Source: an uncultured Apibacter sp. (lineage in GTDB: Bacteria > Bacteroidota > Bacteroidia > Flavobacteriales > Weeksellaceae). Taken from it: a stretch of 48,658 nt of DNA. The stretch is from the NCBI GenBank assembly GCA_945280365.1, contig CALYQD010000017.1, forward strand, positions 1-48,658, read 5' to 3'. The position numbers and the translations under genes were made by a program. Within the stretch, counting starts at the first letter, position 1. Each line of letters opens with the position of its first letter. The notes under the pieces were generated by a model that saw nothing but the letters and a program-made list of their open reading frames with translations, did not search any database and was not told the origin of the DNA. Positions 42,515-48,658 of this stretch are shown piece after piece.

Positions 42515-43882
42515 ATGAACAATAACAATATTGCAGTAGGTTTGGACATAGGAACAACAAAGATTGTTGCTATAGTAGGTCAAAGGAATGAGCATGGAAA
42601 ATTGGTCATTCTGGGAATGGGCAGAGCTAAAAGTTTAGGAGTTCATCGAGGTGTGGTAAATAACATTACTCAGACTATTGATTCAATTAAAAAGGCAATT
42701 TCTGAGGCTGAAAAGGCTGCTAACTACAAAATTACCGATGTGACTGTAGGAATCGCAGGTCAACATATTAGAAGTCTTCAGCATAGTGATTATATTTCGA
42801 GACCCAATTTTGAAGATGTTATTGATGATAGAGATATTGAGAATTTAAAAGATCAAGTACATAAGCTTGTTATGCTTCCAGGAGAGGAAATAATACATGT
42901 TCTCCCTCAGGATTACAAAGTAGATTCTCAATCTGAAATTATTGAACCACGCGGCTTTCATGGAAGTCGTCTGGAAGCCAACTTTCATGTAGTAGTTGGA
43001 CAAATTTCCTTAATAAGAAATATTGCTAGATGCGTTAAAGAAGCAGGATTGAACTTAGTAGGAATAACGCTCGAGCCTCTTGCTTCATCCGATGCTGTAT
43101 TGAGTCAAGAAGAGAAAGAAGCAGGAGTAGCTTTGATAGACATAGGAGGTGGTACTACAGATATTGCTGTTTTTAAAGATAATATTATACGTCATACGGC
43201 AGTGATACCTTTTGGAGGCAATGTTATTACAGATGATATCAAATCAGGTTGCTCCATCATTGAAAGACAAGCTGAAATTTTAAAAGTTAAACACGGGTCT
43301 GCTTGGCCTTCTGAAAATAAAGAAATTGAGGTCATAAGCATACCAGGATTACATGGGAGAGAACCTAAAGAAATTACGGTAAAAAAATTATCCCAAATCA
43401 TTCACGCTAGAGTAGAAGAAATTATTTCTTTAGCCTATATTGAATTAAAAAATTATGGCTGTGAAGAGCAAAAGAAAAAATTAATTGCAGGAATTGTAAT
43501 GACCGGAGGTGGCTCTAAATTAAAACATTTAAGACAATTAACAGAATATACTACCGGAATGGATGTTCGGATAGGTTTTTGCAATGAACATCTTGCAAGT
43601 GGACAACCGGAAGAACTCGCAAGTCCGGAATATGCTACAGCTATCGGACTATTGATGACGGGACTTAATAATCTTGATCTAAAGAAAAATAAGTTTAAAC
43701 AAGAGCAGAAAAATATTCAACCTAATGAAAACACTTCTGAATCTCTTGAGGAAAAGAAAATTTCAAATAGTACAATAAATAATAATATTGAAAAAAAATT
43801 GAAAGAAGAAAAGAAAAAGAAGAAATCCATATTCGCAGCTTTTCAAGAAAAATTTATTAAATATATTAATGACACAGAGTAA
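42515..43882 (+). CDS. ftsA: Cell division protein FtsA
   Basis: This 455-residue actin-like protein has the phosphate-1 motif VGLDIGTTKIVAIVG, the 1C subdomain (residues about 85-160), phosphate-2 VALIDIGGGTTDIAVF and the adenosine motif GIVMTGGGSKLKHL. A charged linker rich in Lys/Glu leads to the C-terminal amphipathic helix (FAAFQEKFIKYIND) that anchors it to the membrane. It tethers FtsZ. Followed 14 nt later by ftsZ. Confidence 0.97.
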   Translation: MNNNNIAVGLDIGTTKIVAIVGQRNEHGKLVILGMGRAKSLGVHRGVVNNITQTIDSIKKAISEAEKAANYKITDVTVGIAGQHIRSLQHSDYISRPNFEDVIDDRDIENLKDQVHKLVMLPGEEIIHVLPQDYKVDSQSEIIEPRGFHGSRLEANFHVVVGQISLIRNIARCVKEAGLNLVGITLEPLASSDAVLSQEEKEAGVALIDIGGGTTDIAVFKDNIIRHTAVIPFGGNVITDDIKSGCSIIERQAEILKVKHGSAWPSENKEIEVISIPGLHGREPKEITVKKLSQIIHARVEEIISLAYIELKNYGCEEQKKKLIAGIVMTGGGSKLKHLRQLTEYTTGMDVRIGFCNEHLASGQPEELASPEYATAIGLLMTGLNNLDLKKNKFKQEQKNIQPNENTSESLEEKKISNSTINNNIEKKLKEEKKKKKSIFAAFQEKFIKYINDTE

Positions 43883-43896
43883 ATTATTTAAATAAG

Positions 43897-45726
43897 ATGG
43901 ATAATACAGAAAACAATAAGCTATTTTTTGAGCTGCCCAAAAATAAAACTTCTGCGATCAAGGTTATTGGTGTTGGAGGTGGAGGTAATAATGCTGTTGG
44001 TTATATGTATGATCAAGGCATAACTGGTGTTGATTTTATAATTTGCAACACGGATGCACAGGCATTAATAAACAATCCTATTCCTAACAAAATTCAATTA
44101 GGAAATACAATTACAGAAGGATTGGGTGCAGGAGCAAATCCGGAAATCGGAGAACAAGCTGCTCTTGAAAGTATCGATGATATTAAAAATGCTTTAGGAG
44201 AAGAAACCAAAATGGTTTTTATTACTGCAGGAATGGGAGGTGGAACAGGTACTGGTGCAGCACCCATTATTTCCGGCATTGCAAAAGAAATGGGCATATT
44301 AACTGTAGGTATAGTAACTATTCCATTTTCATTTGAAGGTAAAATCAGACTGGAGCAAGCGGAAAAGGGACTTGAAAAAATTAGAAAAAACGTAGATTCT
44401 TTAATCGTTGTAAAAAATGATAAACTTCGAGAGCTTTATGGTAATTTAGGTTATAAATCTGGTTTTTCTAAATCAAATGAGGTACTCAGCACTGCAGCAA
44501 AAGGGATTGCAGAGGTAATTACAAAAAATTACTCGATAAATATAGATTTACGTGATGCTAAAACCGTATTGGCAGACAGCGGTACAGCAATAATGGGATC
44601 TTCTATAGCCTCAGGACCTAATAAAGCTCAAGATGCTATTATGACCGCATTGGATTCTCCTTTGCTTAATGATAATAAAATTACGGGTGCTAAAAATGTA
44701 TTGTTACTTATTGTTTCGGGAGAAGAAGAAATCACTGTAGATGAAATAGGTATTATAAACGATCATATTCAATCTGAAGCAGGAAATAATACAAATATCA
44801 TTATGGGTATCGGTGAAGATGAAAGTTTAGGAGAAAATATAAGCGTTACAGTTATTGCTACCGGATTTCCTGTAGACGACGAAAGAAATAGCGGAAAGGA
44901 AAGAGAAAAGATCGTACATACTTTAACCGATGATTTTCCTTCATCCGGTACTCTGCATGTTGGAATTAGAAATTCAACCATTTCTCAAAGTCGAAAAGAT
45001 AATGGAAACGATGAGCCTAGAGTTATCTCTCCTTCAAATAAAGAAAATTATAATCAGGAAAAAACGGAAGAAAAAGTAGCCCAGAAGATAATAACACTTG
45101 AAGATGAGGATGAAGTAACTACTTTTGGTATATCAAATAGACAAGATCCTACAGCTCCTTCTTTTTATATCGATGAAGAAATAAATATTATTAAAAAAGA
45201 TATTACTAATCTTTCCAAAAATAACGAAACAACTCTATTTTCTAGCTCAGAAAATACTTACCAAGAAGTTCGTGAAGATAAGTTACAGGAGCCTCCTGTC
45301 AATCAATCAACCATATTCACTTTAGATGAGGCTGATGATTTTACCCAAAAAGTAACTTTACAAACTGACTTTGGAGAGATTGATATCAATCAAAATAAGA
45401 TTCAGCTCCCTGAGGAAAAGATTTCGAACTTAACCGAAGATAAAACCGTTATTGAAGATAAAAATTATTCTTCAGAATCTCTAAATGAACTTATGGAGAA
45501 AAAAATTCAGGAAAGAAGAGAAAGACTAAAAAAATTGAATAGTAAATTTCAAGGATTATCTAAACAAAATGTTGATGAAGTTGAAAGAGTTCCTGCTTAT
45601 AAAAGACAAGGTATTAATTTAGATGATACTAATGATTATAATCAAAACTCGGATATGTTCTTCAATAAAAAATCTAATGAAGTTCAAATTCGTCCTAATA
45701 ATTTTTTCCATGACAATGTAGATTAG
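43897..45726 (+). CDS. ftsZ: Cell division GTPase FtsZ
   Basis: This 609-residue tubulin homologue has KVIGVGGGGNNAVGYMYDQG, the tubulin signature GGGTGTGAAPIISGIA and the catalytic loop region GSSIASGPNKAQDAIMTALD. The GTPase core ends near residue 330. A long acidic linker of over 200 residues follows, giving a protein far longer than E. coli FtsZ (383) but usual for Flavobacteriia. The conserved tail VERVPAYKRQGINLDD probably contacts FtsA or other partners. It forms the Z ring. Confidence 0.97.
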   Translation: MDNTENNKLFFELPKNKTSAIKVIGVGGGGNNAVGYMYDQGITGVDFIICNTDAQALINNPIPNKIQLGNTITEGLGAGANPEIGEQAALESIDDIKNALGEETKMVFITAGMGGGTGTGAAPIISGIAKEMGILTVGIVTIPFSFEGKIRLEQAEKGLEKIRKNVDSLIVVKNDKLRELYGNLGYKSGFSKSNEVLSTAAKGIAEVITKNYSINIDLRDAKTVLADSGTAIMGSSIASGPNKAQDAIMTALDSPLLNDNKITGAKNVLLLIVSGEEEITVDEIGIINDHIQSEAGNNTNIIMGIGEDESLGENISVTVIATGFPVDDERNSGKEREKIVHTLTDDFPSSGTLHVGIRNSTISQSRKDNGNDEPRVISPSNKENYNQEKTEEKVAQKIITLEDEDEVTTFGISNRQDPTAPSFYIDEEINIIKKDITNLSKNNETTLFSSSENTYQEVREDKLQEPPVNQSTIFTLDEADDFTQKVTLQTDFGEIDINQNKIQLPEEKISNLTEDKTVIEDKNYSSESLNELMEKKIQERRERLKKLNSKFQGLSKQNVDEVERVPAYKRQGINLDDTNDYNQNSDMFFNKKSNEVQIRPNNFFHDNVD

Positions 45727-45749
45727 TCCATAACTTATAAAAAGATGAT

Positions 45750-46196
45750 ATGAGCTTAGAAACCCAAATAATGGATGCGATGAAGGTCGCTATGAAAGAT
45801 AAAGATAAAATAGCTTTAGAATCTTTACGAGCTATTAAATCTCAATTATTATTACTTAAAACTGACGGCAAGACTGAAAATATTTCTTCTGATCAAGAAA
45901 TAGCTTTATTACAAAGATTAGTTAAGCAGAGAAAGGAAGCTTATGAGCAATTTATTGCAAATAACAGGAATGAATTGGCTGAAAATGAATTGGCCCAAGC
46001 AAAAGTTATTGAGAAATTTCTTCCTGCACAACTTACCCCTGAAGAATTAGAGAATGAACTCAAAGAAATTATTAAAGAGACAGGTGCCCAGGATATTAAA
46101 GATTTAGGAAAAGTCATGGGTATTGCTTCTAAAAAATTGCAAGGAAAGTCTGAAGGAAAAATAATTTCAGAAACTGTTAGGAAGTTGTTGTCCTAA
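45750..46196 (+). CDS. GatB/YqeY domain-containing protein
   Basis: This 148-residue YqeY protein opens LETQIMDAMKVAMKDKDKIA, with LESLRAIKSQLL, VKQRKEAYEQF, VIEKFLPAQLTPEELENEL, DLGKVMGIASKKLQGKSEGK and the final segment IISETVRKLLS. The family resembles the tRNA-binding tail of GatB, yet its function is uncertain. It follows ftsZ in many Bacteroidota dcw clusters and is the last gene before the terminator. Confidence 0.93.
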   Translation: MSLETQIMDAMKVAMKDKDKIALESLRAIKSQLLLLKTDGKTENISSDQEIALLQRLVKQRKEAYEQFIANNRNELAENELAQAKVIEKFLPAQLTPEELENELKEIIKETGAQDIKDLGKVMGIASKKLQGKSEGKIISETVRKLLS

Positions 46197-46211
46197 TTTA
46201 TCTTTTGTATT

Positions 46212-46240
46212 AAAGCCGACTATAACAGTCGGCTTTTTTT
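46212..46240 (+). terminator. Rho-independent terminator of the dcw cluster
   Basis: AAAGCCGACT pairs with AGTCGGCTTT around a 5-nt loop, followed by a T run to 46240. It lies 15 nt after the yqeY stop. Confidence 0.88.
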
Positions 46241-46246
46241 ATAACA

Positions 46247-46276
46247 AAAAAGACATTCGAAAATGAATGTCTTTTT
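46247..46276 (-). terminator. Terminator for the converging surface protein gene
   Basis: AAAAAGACATTC pairs with GAATGTCTTTTT around GAAAAT. The A and T tracts on both sides make it work in either direction; it lies 19 nt beyond the stop of the minus-strand gene. Confidence 0.75.
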
Positions 46277-46295
46277 ATTTATATTGCTAATCGTA

Positions 46296-48658
46296 TTATC
46301 TATCTGATTCGTTATAATTCCTCAACATAATCCAACCTGTAAACTCGCGCCCATCAGCAATAGTTATTATATACCAATAAGAAGATGTTGGCAAATTTCT
46401 GCCTAAATGCTTACCATCCCATAGGAAACACGTATTGGAACTTTGTTCGAACACTTGCTTACCATATCTGTCAAAAATTTTAACATGGGAAACTCCTCCA
46501 TTAAATAAATCCAATCCGCACACTCTCCAAACATCGTTATAGTTATCGCCATTAGGTGTAATTACATTATTAATCCCGAATATAATTCCTTTCGATGTTA
46601 ATGCATCACAGTTGTTTGCCACAGATCGCACATAAAAGGTATAAATGCCTTGCTTCAGATTAGTAAATGTATTATTTCTTTGCCATTTTACTTTATCTAT
46701 CGAATATTCTAAAGGAGCAGGTCCTTTAGCTATAACAGTAATATAATCTTTTCCTTGCTGCAATTCTACAATCACAGGTTCTTCCAATAGTTTAACTTCA
46801 ATCTGATGTGTAGTGGTACAAGAGATATTATAGTTTAGAAGCTTAGTAAGTTCTACTGTATAAACACCTATATCTCTAACATTTTCAAGATAACGACCAT
46901 TTCCGACTAATTTTCCATTAAAGAACCAACGGATCTCCGTATAGCCATCATCTCCGGCATCTAAGGTAGTGGAGTATCTTGGACAGACATATACCACTTC
47001 ATTAGGAGGGGTAGGAGAAATATAAGGTATTAGCTCTACTTTTGCTACAGAAGGACAAAAATCCTCAGAAATATCATCAACCCTTACATAGATATATCCT
47101 TTATTACTTTTATAATTAGATAATTCCGGCTCTAGTATTTCCTTAGAAGGAATACCCATTGCCAGGTCTTTTAAGGCATTATTTGCATCCTTTTCCGTTC
47201 TATAATAACGTACTCTTGTATCTGGTTTTACTTTAAACAAGCTTTCTACTAAAGGTAATTGAAAATATGCATACCCATCTTTATCCTCATCACAAGCATA
47301 TAAAGTTGTATCTTTAATTTCTGCTGGATTATTAGTTTCAAATTCAATTTTAGTAATACCTATACATTCGGTATGTATGTTTTTAATTCTAATGTAAATA
47401 TTATCGGACAAAGTAAAATAAGTATTTTTATCTATACTTTCTGTTCCTTTCAATGCTTTTGAAAGTCCCTCATGATAAGTTATTTCATAATTGGAATTAT
47501 TTAAATAATCATGACCTTCTTTATCTTTTATTTTAGGATCTAAATCTTTTAACAATAAGTCGTCATATATTCCATTATTATCTCCATCACATACAAATTG
47601 CGGAGATAGTACAGGCCTTGGAGTTTCCTTCTGGGTTATCGTAATGATTCCAGCATTACCACATCCGTTCTCTTTATTCTCAAATAATACTTTAATTTTT
47701 ACTTTCGACTCTCCTGCCGGCGGTTCATAGTTGCTTAACGTGCTCGGTATCGCTCCTGAGGTATCTTCTACTCTTCCAATCTCAACTCCCTTACTATCTT
47801 GGTAGATAATCCTCATTTTTTCTAAAAAGCTATCTATTCGTGATTTATCTCCGTTCTGCGATAACATCGGATAGATGGAGTTCCATAAATCTACTCTACT
47901 TTTGACTCCCTCCGGTTCATATTCGCAGAGTACAGGCTCATCTTTTTGTACTTTTAAATACGGATATAAATATAGTTTTACTTTCGATACATCATCACAA
48001 TATTTCCCGTCTTTATCTTTTACTCTTACATAAATTTCATCTACTATATATAATCCTTCTTTATATAATTCTCTATTGATATAATTGGATATTTCCGGCT
48101 CTGTCAAATGTTTATATATTCCTTGCGCTTCGTTTTTAAAGGATCCTTTCGCATCCGCCTCATTCCTATAATAGCGATAACTTCCCGATGGATAATTACC
48201 TATGAGGGCTTCGGCTTCATGTAAATCGTATATTTCTTTTGAATCATCACTTGAATCATCACATTTAAACGCTAATTTTACTTCTTTTTGTATCGGTACA
48301 TTTTCCGAATTCTTTTTAAACCATACTTCATTAATTCCAATACATCCACTCACTTGATTCAACACTCGTACATATAACGGTTTGTTAAAATCTACGGTAA
48401 AATAACTGTTTTTATCTATAGGTTTGGCGCTTGTACCTTGTACATCTAAAGCCTCAGATTTGCTTCGATAATAAGTTATTTCTTGTTGTGGCGATTTTGT
48501 TATTACCAATTCGTCTAAATCTTTAAGTAAAACGTCGTTATAATCTCCGTCTAAATCTTCATCACACAGGGTATATGTAATCTTATTCGGCCTTGGAGTT
48601 TCTTTCTGGGTTATCGTAATGATTCCAGCATTACCACATCCGTTCTCTTTATTCTCAA
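46296..48658 (-). CDS. Large T9SS-secreted surface protein, gliding motility-associated C-terminal domain (3' part)
   Basis: The frame is open to the right edge, so at least 787 residues are visible and the N-terminus is missing. The TTG near 48509 is an internal codon. Repeated modules of about 325 residues contain D-rich CDxDxDG segments, RYYR-x-E-x-DA, EPEISNY and iYVRV motifs with paired Cys. Near the C-terminus comes an Ig/PKD-like region (DAGDDGYTEIRWFFNGKLVG). The end is a type B T9SS sorting domain: NNVITPNGDNYNDVWRVCGL, then VKIFDRYGKQVFEQ and GWIMLRN. The protein is probably exported by T9SS to the cell surface as an adhesin. Function is inferred from the family. Confidence 0.88.
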   Translation of the reverse strand, partial: ENKENGCGNAGIITITQKETPRPNKITYTLCDEDLDGDYNDVLLKDLDELVITKSPQQEITYYRSKSEALDVQGTSAKPIDKNSYFTVDFNKPLYVRVLNQVSGCIGINEVWFKKNSENVPIQKEVKLAFKCDDSSDDSKEIYDLHEAEALIGNYPSGSYRYYRNEADAKGSFKNEAQGIYKHLTEPEISNYINRELYKEGLYIVDEIYVRVKDKDGKYCDDVSKVKLYLYPYLKVQKDEPVLCEYEPEGVKSRVDLWNSIYPMLSQNGDKSRIDSFLEKMRIIYQDSKGVEIGRVEDTSGAIPSTLSNYEPPAGESKVKIKVLFENKENGCGNAGIITITQKETPRPVLSPQFVCDGDNNGIYDDLLLKDLDPKIKDKEGHDYLNNSNYEITYHEGLSKALKGTESIDKNTYFTLSDNIYIRIKNIHTECIGITKIEFETNNPAEIKDTTLYACDEDKDGYAYFQLPLVESLFKVKPDTRVRYYRTEKDANNALKDLAMGIPSKEILEPELSNYKSNKGYIYVRVDDISEDFCPSVAKVELIPYISPTPPNEVVYVCPRYSTTLDAGDDGYTEIRWFFNGKLVGNGRYLENVRDIGVYTVELTKLLNYNISCTTTHQIEVKLLEEPVIVELQQGKDYITVIAKGPAPLEYSIDKVKWQRNNTFTNLKQGIYTFYVRSVANNCDALTSKGIIFGINNVITPNGDNYNDVWRVCGLDLFNGGVSHVKIFDRYGKQVFEQSSNTCFLWDGKHLGRNLPTSSYWYIITIADGREFTGWIMLRNYNESDR
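47614..47683 (-). repeat. 70-nt repeat inside the surface protein gene, copy 1
   Basis: Identical to 48589-48658 except for one base (C/T at 47628 against 48603). It encodes ENKENGCGNAGIITITQKET, then PRP, the joint between modules. The copies are 975 nt (325 codons) apart, in frame. Confidence 0.9.
48589..48658 (-). repeat. 70-nt repeat inside the surface protein gene, copy 2, ending at the window edge
   Basis: Second copy of the segment at 47614-47683. Its last 55 nt (48604-48658) match 47629-47683 exactly, and the window stops there. More modules probably follow outside the window. Confidence 0.85.

Noticed and set aside
1-48658. tRNA, rRNA and CRISPR features
   Set aside because: Reading the intergenic regions, I saw no cloverleaf-like sequence, rRNA segment or regularly spaced repeat array. 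A covariance-model scan would be the decisive test.

Overview
The window is a low-GC (roughly 30%) stretch of a Bacteroidota chromosome, most likely class Flavobacteriia. The evidence is a C-terminal type IX secretion (T9SS) sorting domain, an exosortase F pair, separated ftsE and ftsX genes, a Bacteroidota-type division and cell wall (dcw) cluster, TAnnTTTG promoter boxes and almost no Shine-Dalgarno sequences. A Weeksellaceae-like, possibly host-associated organism such as Apibacter would fit, but the sequence alone does not prove the genus.

Layout. 1-543: the end of an IS3-family insertion sequence that runs off the left edge. 544-2935: a decayed RHS (polymorphic toxin) locus with two orphan RHS tips carrying different toxin domains. 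Each is followed by an intact small gene that may encode immunity, and a broken third module comes after them. 3057-10124 (minus strand): a RecB/AddA-like helicase-nuclease, cytochrome bd oxidase (cydB, cydA), a YHS-domain lipoprotein and rsmA. 10211-14010 (plus): ftsX, a DUF3098 gene, uppP, panB and a pseudouridine synthase. 14007-18471: a small glycan cassette with a flippase and three glycosyltransferases. 18504-25067: ftsE, an M13 metallopeptidase, a rhodanese, a META-domain lipoprotein, rpsO and pnp. 25489-30262: a DUF4261 protein, a short unlisted ORF, exosortase F with its partner, a small membrane protein, rlmB, engB and an alpha/beta hydrolase. 30405-46196: the complete dcw cluster (mraZ, rsmH, ftsL, ftsI, murE, mraY, murD, ftsW, murG, murC, ftsQ, ftsA, ftsZ, then yqeY). 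46296-48658: the 3' part of a large modular T9SS-secreted surface protein, open at the right edge.

How the genes work together. Most of the window serves envelope building and division. UppP recycles the undecaprenyl carrier used by MraY and MurG. MurC, MurD and MurE build the peptidoglycan precursor. FtsW and FtsI polymerise it under FtsA/FtsZ control, and FtsE/FtsX adds a further division input. The glycan cassette, exosortase F and the T9SS adhesin shape the cell surface. The cydAB oxidase suggests microaerobic respiration.

Most notable are the decayed RHS array (all three modules carry a lesion while two candidate immunity genes stay open), three AAAGTGG boxes with 10-bp spacing before mraZ, several TAnnTTTG boxes only 5-9 nt from start codons, a long hairpin between rpsO and pnp, and signs that both window ends are assembly breaks at repeats.
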